The notes under the pieces: generated by a model | Seen by the model: the letters and a program-made list of their open reading frames with translations, nothing else | Told to the model about the DNA's origin: nothing | Databases searched by the model: none | Position numbers and translations under genes: made by a program | Shown: piece after piece, positions 1 to 8,809 of the stretch | Layout of the letters: each line of letters opens with the position of its first letter | Position numbering within the stretch: the first letter of the stretch is position 1 | Assembly (NCBI GenBank): GCA_026770025.1 | Contig: JAMXDE010000068.1 | Span: forward strand, 124,001 to 188,000 | Reading direction: 5' to 3' | Source: Craspedostauros australis | Taxonomy: Eukaryota; Bacillariophyta; Bacillariophyceae; Mastogloiales; Achnanthaceae | DNA: 64,000 nucleotides

Positions 1-1512
1 CAGTCTTTTGTTGATGATGTCACAGATGGCTTGGGCGTTGGCGAAATTGCTGGTGTACGTGAGCATACCGATCTGTTTGGTGTACTCCGCTTCGTCGAGG
101 GGGCGCTTGTAAAGCGTTTGCCCTGACGACTGGTAGTAGAAGTTCATCTGCGACCCCATTTTGGACACGATGTCTCGCGGATCGCATGTCATGGCGATTC
201 TGACTTGGGCGGTCACTGTCCTGCCGTTGGCTGTCATTCTCATCCTGCTTGTGTACACCATGAGCTCTCTCTCTGTCTTCGGGAACTGTTTCTCGTTGCT
301 GATGACTTCCTTCGTGTCTTTTTCCATCCAGGCCATCAGGAAGATCGTGTTGTCGTGCTCCTTCAGTGCCTTGAGCCAACGCCTGAGCGCCTTCAGGTAT
401 CTCTTCAATGTGTGGCTTCCTTGTTTCGTCGGTACGGTCAAGTCAAACCTCTTGGCCACCATGCCTTCTTTCACTGTGTGTGTGGTGGTGCTCTCGACTG
501 TACTGGTGTCACTGTCGCTGTCTGCTTCCACTGACTCTTCGCTGCTGTGTGCTTCGTCCTCTTCGCTGGAGTCTTCGTCCTCGTCATCTTCGCTTTCGCT
601 GCTCGTGTTGTGTTGGAGCGCCTTCGCGAGCCTCGCCGCTTCTTTTTCGCGTGCATCGGTGTTGCTGATGGAGAATTTGATTTTGCGTTGTTTGAGTCTT
701 TTCTTGCTTGTGACCACTTTAGGCTGTGCAACCGAGCTGGCTAGTCCTGCTGTTGCTGTGTCCTTCGTCGTTTCGGCTACTCCCATGACTACATCCTCGC
801 CTTGCGGTACCAGTACCACGTCCGGATATCTGGATCCCAGTGCGTTTACTGCTGCCCGCCATGCGATGGTGATTTCGGTTTTGCGTAGGAGCCCTCCTGA
901 GTCTGGTATCATCATGTCCTTGAACACCACGTTGGGGTCTGTCATGCTCAGATCTGCTGCGAGTTTCTTGATTCGCTGTCTGCGTTCGTCTGCTTTTGGG
1001 ACCTGTGCCACCCCGAATTTCTCCTTGCGCCCGTCGATCGCCATGCTGATGAACGCTTGGACGTCTTGAACTGGAATCACTTTGCCGGTCTGTGCTGCTG
1101 CCTTGCCTGTCCACTGTGTTCGTAGGGACATCATGCCTTTCACTAGGTTGTGTACAGACCTTCCTTCTTCTGCCAAGACTTCAGCGTACGCGAAAGAGGC
1201 TGCTGTCTTGCGTATCTCTCCTGGTAGCGACTTCCACGTGCTCGTTGTTGTCTTTCGCGCTGTCGACACTCCTTCGTCGTTTTCTCCTTCCACAAGGGTC
1301 GGCATCTTGCCTGGTTTCTTGCCACCGGTGCTCTCCGATATCTGCTTGTTCTCCCTTGCCTGATGCTCCTTGCTTCCGCCTATGCCGATGGTTGTCTTCC
1401 TCTGATTTGTGATCACCTTGTTCAGTTTCGTCGCTGCTGTCTCCGTCGTCATCGTATCTTTTCTACGATTGACACCCGTAGGCTTCACTACCACATCGGT
1501 GTTCTGGTTCAT
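1..1512 (-). CDS. ORF1/Gag-like protein of an LTR element, cut by the left edge
   Basis: An uninterrupted frame runs from ATG at 1512 to base 1 (504 codons), closed upstream by an in-frame stop near 1592. The N-terminus is basic and Thr/Lys rich (starts MNQNTDVVVKPTG). A very acidic Ser/Glu/Asp stretch (about residues 315-345) follows, then a more ordered C-terminal part. The last ~31 residues in the window (EAEYTKQIG...IINKRL) align with the ORF1 of the LINE at 63.9 kb (DAEHTTEIG...IINQLL), about 12 identities in 31. The ORF sits ~155 bp behind a copia-type LTR and leader, so it occupies the gag position. No zinc knuckle is visible in the part present. A nucleic-acid-packaging role is inferred from position and composition. 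The large plus-strand frame over 161-1069 is its shadow. Confidence 0.7.
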   Translation of the reverse strand, partial: MNQNTDVVVKPTGVNRRKDTMTTETAATKLNKVITNQRKTTIGIGGSKEHQARENKQISESTGGKKPGKMPTLVEGENDEGVSTARKTTTSTWKSLPGEIRKTAASFAYAEVLAEEGRSVHNLVKGMMSLRTQWTGKAAAQTGKVIPVQDVQAFISMAIDGRKEKFGVAQVPKADERRQRIKKLAADLSMTDPNVVFKDMMIPDSGGLLRKTEITIAWRAAVNALGSRYPDVVLVPQGEDVVMGVAETTKDTATAGLASSVAQPKVVTSKKRLKQRKIKFSISNTDAREKEAARLAKALQHNTSSESEDDEDEDSSEEDEAHSSEESVEADSDSDTSTVESTTTHTVKEGMVAKRFDLTVPTKQGSHTLKRYLKALRRWLKALKEHDNTIFLMAWMEKDTKEVISNEKQFPKTERELMVYTSRMRMTANGRTVTAQVRIAMTCDPRDIVSKMGSQMNFYYQSSGQTLYKRPLDEAEYTKQIGMLTYTSNFANAQAICDIINKRL

Positions 1513-1667
1513 CTTTGTACTATCTTTACGTGTTTCTACTTGTTTTGTTTTGCTGGTCCTCGTTTTTATAGTCTTGGGTGTGGTTGATGGTCATGTCGAC
1601 GATGGTGATGTTGGCTAGTGTTGGTGGTGATGGAAACGTTGGATTTCAATCATAACGTTTCGAAACG
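1513..1667 (-). other. Leader and palindromic primer-site region of the left-edge LTR element
   Basis: Reading the minus strand, the LTR end (...ATTTCCAACA) is followed at once by CGTTTCGAAACG (1667-1656), a perfect 12-bp palindrome. The sequence after it, including GATTGAAATCC and a run of ACCAACAC/CATCACC triplets, closely matches the leader of the complete copia at 8723-8809. This shows that the LTR and the ORF at 1-1512 belong to one element. Confidence 0.7.
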
Positions 1668-2316
1668 TGTTGGAAATCCGGGGTAACCCAGCCTTATTAG
1701 TTATATCTGATTACCTATTCCTGTTGTTGCATTCTCAGAACTGTGAGCATAACATCTTCAGCTCTTCCAATTCCATTTGCCATAGCATGTATAATCCACA
1801 GTAACATCATGTCATACTGTTGCCTTCATGCTGTCTTCATGCTGTCTTCATCATGCATTCTCGCCTGTATTCATCGATCCTTTCATCAGGCATCTCCATC
1901 ATGCATCTCATCATGCATATCATCATCTACATTCATGCGGTACGATTCCGCAGTCATGCGTTTCTCTCTTGGTCTCCTGACACCATTTCTTACGATTGGT
2001 GTCAAGCTTGATGTCCTTTCTGAATTGTTCTAGTCCGTGAGTGGCACGTGTTTCGGTTCTCCTGATGGGGTGATCACAGACCTGCTGGTCATCGATGTTT
2101 CTCCTGTGACGTCGTTGTTTGGATTTTCTTGTTAGAGGAGGACAGGCTTGTTTTCTTGCCAAGACTGAGATCAGTCACGTTTGTCTTGAGTCACGGGTGT
2201 GATCAACAAGACTCAAAGGTGTGATCAACAGGAGTTGATTTCAGTCGTGATTGATAATTTTGGGAGGTGCGGCAATCATGGGTATCTTGACAAAGTCGTA
2301 CCCTCGATTCCTGACA
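1668..2316 (-). repeat. 5' LTR (family A) of the left-edge element
   Basis: On the minus strand it starts TGTCAGGAATCGAGGGT and ends CCGGATTTCCAACA, the same termini as the LTRs of the copia at 7933-15475. It is about 649 bp against 790 bp and clearly diverged, so it is an older or different subfamily. The other end of the element is outside the window, so no target duplication can be checked. Confidence 0.8.
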
Positions 2317-3262
2317 CATTGCTCAAGACACACACACCCTGAGGTGAATTGGTCCTGAGATGTGAAAAACAATGGCTTGGCACCAATGCATCATATGGTA
2401 CCAATACATTGTGCCTGAAACGTATCGCTTTGAACACTGGAGTATTCACAAATCCAACCAATTGCTTGGACCGAAGCAAGCCTTGCACACTCCAACAGGA
2501 GCAACCCAAGATGGTGCAAGAGTAGAGCCAGGTGAGCATAGTTTCACTATCAGCACATACATGATCACATCAGTGGCAATCTTCAATTGGTGTCACATGA
2601 CATCCCCTTGGTCGCTCTCCTGCTTTCATGCCATCTCTTGTTCTATCTTTTTGCTCAGCTCGATCCCAATCGCTCACCAAATCCAGATCAAGAGCCACCC
2701 ACACATGTCAAGTCAGATGTCATCGCAACATTCACAAGCTTCATCAAGTGATCATTCAGAGTATTGCTAGATGCAGAAATGAGGACACAAGTGTTGGAAA
2801 TCTTCCAGGGTATTGCAAATGTGCGCTTCAGTTGCATCAAGCTTGACCAAAGCACAATTGGCAAGGTGTATGGCTCTTTCTTCGCTTGTCGGCTCACCAG
2901 CTGCCCCATGGCTGGTTCGAACAATTGGGTGAATGCTTGCATACCGCAAGGACCCAACAATGTGATGACAATGAAAGTGTCAATAGTGGCTGCAACTGAG
3001 GTTCGATGCTGTTGATATTCCAAGCTCCTCACCCACTCATGGGTACATTCATCCCATCTTGCTATCCGCAACTGAACCAAATCATGAAGTGTGAGCTATC
3101 CATTTTATGATGGAGTACATCACCTGCACCACCTTCTATACCACATGCACACTTGCCATTGTCTTTTCACTGCATGTGTGTGGAAGTGTTGAGCCAATGA
3201 GTGACTTGGAATGTGTGACACAGCAGTGGAGTAATTGCCATTTCCACTTTGTACCGTCACCA
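2317..3262. other. Region without a recognisable gene
   Basis: Several open frames of 60-130 codons exist on both strands, for example 2688-3080 on minus, but none has a domain or motif I recognise. The stretch lies just 3' (on the minus strand) of the BTB-gene relic at 3263-3404. It may be that gene's former downstream DNA. Confidence 0.4.
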
Positions 3263-3404
3263 TCACTCCAACAAATCGACTTGCCCAGTACCCTTGTCTT
3301 CATCCATAACCTTGCACAACTCCATCATGGGCATTGCAATGTACTCATCATCAAATCTGTGGTTCATTGTTCCACCATGACAGAGGGCATGGATGTCTCC
3401 CATC
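3263..3404 (-). pseudogene. C-terminal relic of a BTB-domain gene
   Basis: On the minus strand, 46 codons up to a TGA at 3265-3263 read MGDIHALCHGG...DDEYIAMPMMELCKVMDEDKGTGQVD. This matches the tail of the ankyrin-BTB protein at 33351-34802 (MGEIHAICSGR...DDEYSAMSMMDLYKVMDESEGTAQVD). The homology stops exactly where the solo LTR starts, so the LTR cut the copy or a later rearrangement used it as a boundary. The N-terminal parts (ankyrin repeats, most of BTB) are not visible on the far side of the LTR. Confidence 0.75.
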
Positions 3405-4211
3405 TGTTGGCAAGTTCCACTCACGGAAGCCTACGATCGTGGAAGATGGTGTTGGTTGATAGTCGTTCGTTTGCTATTTCATTACGTTGGCACTCCGATC
3501 CTCTCGGTGTCCGTTCGTTCTCTTGCCCGATGCTCTCGGCGCTTCAATCTGTTTTGTAGATTCGGTCTCCAACTATGAGTTGGTGTGCGAGATGCTCTCT
3601 CACTGCTCTTCATATTCTCTCTCTCTCTCTCTCTGTCTCAGCATCGTGTACTTCGTGCTACACCATGCTCCGTGTTCGATGCGTACTCCGCATTCGACAC
3701 TCCGTTCATTCAGTACTGGTTCCTACTCCATGAGTACTTACCATTTGAAGTTCATCTCCTGTATCCATGATCTCGATGCCCTTCGGTCATCGGATCCTCG
3801 CCTCCTGCTCTGACTTGGAGACAGATGTCAACGTGGTGACATGATGACATCCTGTCGACGTCAGTAGGCGTCCTTCTGCTCTCCAGATGTCACATTCCAT
3901 TGGTGATGCAGCAGTCTGTCAGATGATATCGTCATCTGAGGTTTAGTTGGGAAGTACCTCGAGATTCTCTCGGTACCATTGATGGATGGACGGACGATAT
4001 TTCCAATTCTCTCAGAAATCGTCGATTGCAGATTTCCTCCAGAAATTCTGCTCATTTTCGTGTGTTCCATTTCCACTGTAATTCTGACGAATCACAGCAT
4101 ACTATTGACATGAGTGTAGTTATACCGTCCAAGTGCGTATGAGAGAATAGCGGGTGAACGATGCACATATATACGTATATCTCGACATATACTCACATGT
4201 ACATCTCGACA
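3405..4211 (-). repeat. Solo LTR, copia family B
   Basis: It starts TGTTGGCAAGTTCC and ends TACATCTCGACA on the plus strand (TGTCGAG...CCAACA on minus), with the same termini and internal order as the LTRs of the copias at 41911 and 52032. It has many more substitutions, so it is older. The flanks (CCCATC before, GCTATG after) do not form a target duplication. Confidence 0.85.
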
Positions 4212-4445
4212 GCTATGTGGTTTGCACAGATCCTCACGAACAATGTACATGTGCCCTCTGGACATCACTGGGGTCACCATGACCATTGCCACCTCTCCTG
4301 GTGCAAGAGGTCCATCACGTTTGATGGTAGCGCCCTCAACATTCAGCTTCATCAGCAACTGGACATGACACACACCAAGGTCATGAACCCTGTCACGTGA
4401 GTCCGTGTGGGATGTCACCTTCACATAGTCACCAGCGAGCATCAT
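4212..4445 (-). pseudogene. Unidentified coding fragment ending at the solo LTR
   Basis: A minus-strand frame from ATG at 4445 runs 78 codons (MMLAGDYVKVTSH...VHDLGVCHVQLLMKLNVE) before entering the LTR. The composition looks like a folded protein, with alternating hydrophobic strands, but I do not recognise a family. It does not match the ankyrin-BTB protein, although the BTB relic lies on the other side of the LTR. It may be part of a different broken gene. Confidence 0.3.
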
Positions 4446-6207
4446 GCTTGCGAGCTGAAGATCACAGTGATTGCAGGATGATGTGTACTGTGTTGATGGG
4501 GGCTGCAGTTAAGTTGAAAGGCGTGTCGCAACACACACCAGAAGCACGAGGACAGCAACGCAGCGCACTGCATCATCAGCCGTCGAAGCACAGCACAGCG
4601 CAGTGCATCACAGGGGGGCATGGGCAACATTGGAGGATGGTCACAAGGTGCATTGTGTTGTCCGCTCTCTCCCATGTGGGAGGGTCACAGTCATTCTACA
4701 TTGTTGTACAAGCTATAACTGCAAGCAGCAGAGAATCAAGAGCAGCTGGTTCGAGATGCGCAGTGTTTCCGTTGTCCACTTTGTGAGGATAGTTTTGGTG
4801 TTGTGGAATGGATTCGCAATTCGGGACTCGCAAAGTGTTCCCATTGATGGGCACATTCGGTAGAATTGTGGTTAATCTCCCTGCCCCCCAACAGCAAAAA
4901 CTGAATGAGAACACCAAACACAACACAACAACACGACAAGGGAGAAACACAACAAAACTCCTCAAGCGCCGTCGAACGGCATCATCGGCACTGCGGCAAC
5001 CAGCGGCCCAGTGCAAGATATGATCACATGGGCGGAACCGCCATGGAAAATTGGTGGATGAGTAAGAGGGGTCTGTCAGAGTGGTTTGATTTGGGACCGT
5101 GGCAGGCCCACGCGCAAGCAACGCCATTCGGAGGAGAATCCGCTGGTTGGATATGGTCTCCGCCTGGAATGCACAGGCCATCCCAACGACTAGTGATGGG
5201 CAAGACGCATCCACAAGGATGATATGAAGGTGCCCACAAAGTTTGAGGGTCGGGGGTGGCCTGGAAGGTTCCCTCCGCAAGAATCAAGTGGAGGGCAAGA
5301 GTGTTTTGGTGGGTGGCAGCAGAAACATCATGTGGCTTCGCTGGTGATGGGTGCCATTCACAAGTCACCCAGATCGCCAAGCCACCCATTTCAGATGTGT
5401 TTGTAATCAAATCAGGAACAAGGATATGGAAGAAATTCTGAGTTGGATTGTCTGGAAGAGGCTGCAAGGTGGGATGCACACAAAAGGGTTTGTTTGGGAT
5501 GTCGCAAAAACTCCATGGTGGCATCATCACATGGAGATGTAACTTTGGAGGTATGAACTCCCAACCCATTCTGAACACATCAGTGTGTCGCCAGAGAATG
5601 TGGGAACGCATGAGGGGCATGTAGAGGAGCTGCAAGGATCGTATCAACAAGATACGGATCCAAATATGAATGGCATCTGCGTCTAAATCGGGTGTTCAAA
5701 ATTTCTGCGTTTCAGTGCAGGGAGGCTTTGGGGTGTGCAATGCACATCCAACACGGAGAGCTTCATGGAGTGGATAGATGGGGGGTATATTGAGCTAATG
5801 TGGTGCACAGATTACGAGAATGCCAGGATGATGATGATCATCATGGGTGCTGAAGGTAGGGCAGCATGGTGGCATCCAGAATTTTGCAGCATTCACCACC
5901 TGACAGACAGCAAGCCAAAACGACATTAAAAATAAAGTTCATACAATTTTAACTTCGATATTCAGAATAAACGATAGCCAAGCGTCCGGATACACTGTTT
6001 AGTTTTAATTGTAAGCGATGTGTTGTCGAGATATAGCATCATAAGCAGTTAGTTGTTTGGATGGTTTTGGGTGTGCTCTATTTTAGTCTACTTTAACACG
6101 ACTCATCACCCACAAAACTCAACAAAACTCCACAACCAGCGTTATCGTTGGTGCATCAACTACGATCTGCAGGTCGTATGCCATTCGGAGCTTCCATTCA
6201 TCACAAC
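4446..6207. other. Intergenic region without a supported gene
   Basis: The longest open frame is 5024-5650 on minus (208 codons). It is rich in Pro, His and Trp and has no recognisable motif. A few overlapping frames on plus are no better. I see no transposon termini inside. Confidence 0.4.
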
Positions 6208-6213
6208 AATACC
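6208..6213. repeat. Target-site duplication AATACC, left copy
   Basis: AATACC lies immediately before the solo LTR and is repeated exactly at 6991-6996 immediately after it. Confidence 0.85.
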
Positions 6214-6990
6214 TGTTGGAAATCCGGGGTTATAGTAGTAGACTAATCTGTTATCAGTCTGTACCGTTTTAGAACTGTGAGCACAACATGCTCATCTCCT
6301 TTCGATTCCAATTCACAACAAGCATGATCTGCAGTAGCCACCCGAGGTTACACCCTTTAGCTTGGCTCCTTTCGTCTGCATCTTCATCTTGCTTTCATCG
6401 TGGTTCATCGCTTGCTTGGCTGAGGATTGGAGAGCACCTACATTCGTCAAGTTCATACTCGTAGACCTGTAGGTACCTCTCCTTCGGTCTCCTGTCACCT
6501 CACTGGTCCCACTTCATTTCAGTTCCTCCCTCCGGTCATCTCGATGGTTGCCTTTGGATGTTTGGAACTTATTGTCATCTGGATCGTGGTCTTGGGTGAA
6601 TAGGGATCGCCTCTGTTTCGCTTTCTCACATTAGGTTCTCAGGGACGCGTCGACTTGTTCAGATATATTGGTTGTCGCGCTCATTCGATTCACTCAGGGC
6701 TGGTGTGTTGCCATCGTCATAGATCTCTCGGTTCCCGACCGTTATCGGGACATGGCCGAGTAGGCCACTGGATGAGGGTGCTTGGATGTCGCATAAGACA
6801 GGTAAGGCCATTGGGCTGTCCGAGTGCAACTGGTCGATTGCTAGGTTGCGGTTTGTCTGGGAGATGCTATTGGGGGTTGCGGCAATCGTGGGTACCTTTG
6901 CACTTAATACCATTCCGGTTCCAGTCAGTCCTCATGGGATCTGCGGTAGAAAAAGGTATCTTTGCAAAGTCGTACCCCCGATTCCTGACA
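6214..6990 (-). repeat. Solo LTR, copia family A, with intact target duplication
   Basis: On plus it starts TGTTGGAAATCCGGGG and ends CCCGATTCCTGACA, the reverse complement of the family-A LTR termini. A perfect 6-bp duplication (AATACC) brackets it. This is the expected product of LTR-LTR recombination that removed the inside of a full copia element. It is diverged from the young pair at 7933 and 14686. Confidence 0.9.
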
Positions 6991-6996
6991 AATACC

Positions 6997-7121
6997 TTAC
7001 ATTACATTGCATTACATGGCATTGCACAGCATTGCATAGAGCAATATTCTACATAGCACTGCATATAATAGCATCACATAGCATCACATAGCATCACATA
7101 GCATCACATAGCATCACATAC
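6997..7121. repeat. Degenerate tandem repeat upstream of the 7160 gene
   Basis: An ACATTGCATT-like repeat grades into five exact copies of the 10-mer GCATCACATA at 7071-7120. It ends about 40 bp before the start codon at 7160 and so lies in the probable promoter or 5' UTR. Confidence 0.75.
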
Positions 7122-7159
7122 TCAGGCATACTACTGCGACTGAGCACAACAGGACAGGC

Positions 7160-7915
7160 ATGACGACAATGATAGAACCCCTCTCAGCGTTGACAATGTT
7201 GGACACTCCCGCTGCACCATCGCAAATGACTGGAATGGACAACAGCTGCAACGACAGCACTTATGATGCTGCGCCGCGCACATCGCTGCACAAGAGCGAT
7301 CGCAGGCACCAGCGCGGCTTCGTCTTCGAGATGGACGGTGCTTACGATTGCAAGCACTCCGCATCGCTGTCGTCCATCGAGACGTTGCCGACGATGCGGT
7401 GCTCCCTGTCCTCGGAGTCCAGCGACGCTGACTACTACTGTTCATTCGAGGACCCCAAGCAAGTGCGCTTCGCACCGATGGTCGAGATCCGCGAGATGCC
7501 GACCACGTTGGGCGTCGGACCCGTGGCGATCGGACCGCCGCTGACGATGCAGTGGGAACCGAGCCGAGAGTACACTGCTGTTCTCAACGACTCCTCGCGA
7601 TCGCTGCTGCGCCGCCGATCCTCGGTGCTGTGTTCCATGACGACGTCGCTGCTCAACAATAGACGCAACGCGCTGCAACCATTGACGCCGCAGCAACGGC
7701 ATGTGCGGTTGCGCCAGAACGGCATCACCGTGCAGGAGATTCAGAGTGCCATCGCTGTGTCGCAGCTCATTCTGCAGCAGCGCATGAAGACGCAGATGAA
7801 GATGATGCAGCGGCAGCAGAAGCGCAGTCAGAAGAGCAGGCGGCAGCGGCGGCAGAGCCATCCAGCCGTTGTCGATGCGATGACGCGTAAGGATATCTTT
7901 CTGGAGTGTGCGTAG
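7160..7915 (+). CDS. Uncharacterised protein of a presumed diatom-specific family
   Basis: 251 residues, no intron needed. Around residues 97-137 it carries VRFAPMVEIREMPTTLG, then GPPLTMQWEPSREY. Near 175-210 comes LTPQQRHVRLRQNG, then EIQSAIAVSQLILQQRMKT. The C-terminus is a Lys/Arg/Gln-rich helix. The same order of blocks occurs in the protein at 16945-18186 (VRFSTVQVQEM, GGAPLSMGWKPKRRW, LSPAERWQILQRIG, IKKAITRSKLLQERRLET). I recall many diatom proteins with this layout (V-R-F...R-E-x...L-G...P...W, then LxxxxR...QR). Their function is unknown to me. The N-terminus is Ser/Thr rich. A copia element inserted 17 bp after the stop codon. Confidence 0.75.
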   Translation: MTTMIEPLSALTMLDTPAAPSQMTGMDNSCNDSTYDAAPRTSLHKSDRRHQRGFVFEMDGAYDCKHSASLSSIETLPTMRCSLSSESSDADYYCSFEDPKQVRFAPMVEIREMPTTLGVGPVAIGPPLTMQWEPSREYTAVLNDSSRSLLRRRSSVLCSMTTSLLNNRRNALQPLTPQQRHVRLRQNGITVQEIQSAIAVSQLILQQRMKTQMKMMQRQQKRSQKSRRQRRQSHPAVVDAMTRKDIFLECA

Positions 7916-7926
7916 AGGGCGAGATG

Positions 7927-7932
7927 GAGCAG
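7927..7932. repeat. Target-site duplication GAGCAG, left copy
   Basis: GAGCAG directly precedes the 5' LTR and is repeated at 15476-15481 directly after the 3' LTR. Confidence 0.9.
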
Positions 7933-8722
7933 TGTCAGGAATCGAGGGTGCGACTATGTCGTATTATCCTAGATTGCCGCACCTCCCATAATACCAAAAT
8001 TAGACTGACCGATCTATCAAAGTCGGACACGCTCCCAAGTCCATTGTGGACCTCCTCCTCTGTGTGTCAAGAGTATGACGGACGACGGACAGACGAATCG
8101 TGAGACATGTTTTGAGTGGATTGACGAACTGGCATGGCGAACGGAGGATGTAAAAGGGAGACTGGAACACCGAAGTGTTCCAAGCATGAGGGTTGACCGG
8201 TTAACCTGAAACATCTATGCGAATGCGCTACCACGGTTGAGTCGCTCAGAACCCAGAACATGATTACGTGACTGACAGAGAACCAGCGAAGGAGAACAAA
8301 GCGCGGACTGGAACAGCATCGAAGGACTACACTGATTGTGCCAGAACTCCATGTTCTGAGCAAGTGTGAATGTTGATGGACATGTGAGAAGAGTGAGTGA
8401 ACAACACGGAAGAGTGCACTGAATGAGTGACGGATGTCTGATGAGAAGAGAGTGAATCGAGCATCGACATGCATGCGCCTCAGGAGTGTAGACTGATCTC
8501 TCAACAGCTGAGCATGATGAAATGCACTTGTCATGAGCAATGAAATGGACATGACGGAGAGAGATTGCAATGATGATCATGAGGGGCAACTACAGGAGGC
8601 CATCAGCATCATCATGGGCAAACGAGTTGACGATTTGAGAAATGAGTGTGTTGTTCTCACAGTTCTAAAACGGTACAGTTTAATAAGCATTAGACTATAT
8701 CTATAACCCCGGATTTCCAACA
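7933..8722 (+). repeat. 5' LTR of the family-A copia
   Basis: 790 bp, ends TG...CA. It carries the promoter and transcript start by analogy with other LTRs. It begins 17 bp after the stop codon of the 7160 gene, so it may also affect that gene's 3' end. Confidence 0.95.
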
Positions 8723-8734
8723 CGTTTCGAAACG
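8723..8734 (+). promoter_or_regulatory. Palindromic primer-binding-site region of the family-A copia
   Basis: CGTTTCGAAACG follows the 5' LTR without a gap. With one base on each side it makes a 14-bp perfect palindrome (ACGTTTCGAAACGT). A canonical site complementary to a tRNA 3' end should begin TGG, and none is present here. Minus-strand DNA must therefore be primed in another way, such as an internal tRNA fragment or self-priming. Confidence 0.55.
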
Positions 8735-8809
8735 TTACGATTGAAATCCTACGTTTCTACCACCATCAGCACAGCAACACTCGCCATCACCCTTACCACC
8801 ACCATCATC

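Noticed and set aside
161-1069. Large plus-strand open frame (302 codons), Ser/Leu rich
   Set aside because: It is the antisense shadow of the minus-strand ORF1/Gag-like frame, which has protein-like composition, a leader and an LTR in the right place.
5024-5650. Minus-strand 208-codon frame
   Set aside because: No start context, domain or homology that I can recognise. It overlaps frames of similar quality on the other strand.
8067-8570. Minus-strand frame of 167 codons, repeated identically at 14820-15323
   Set aside because: It lies wholly inside the LTR and is repeated only because the LTRs are identical. No protein features.
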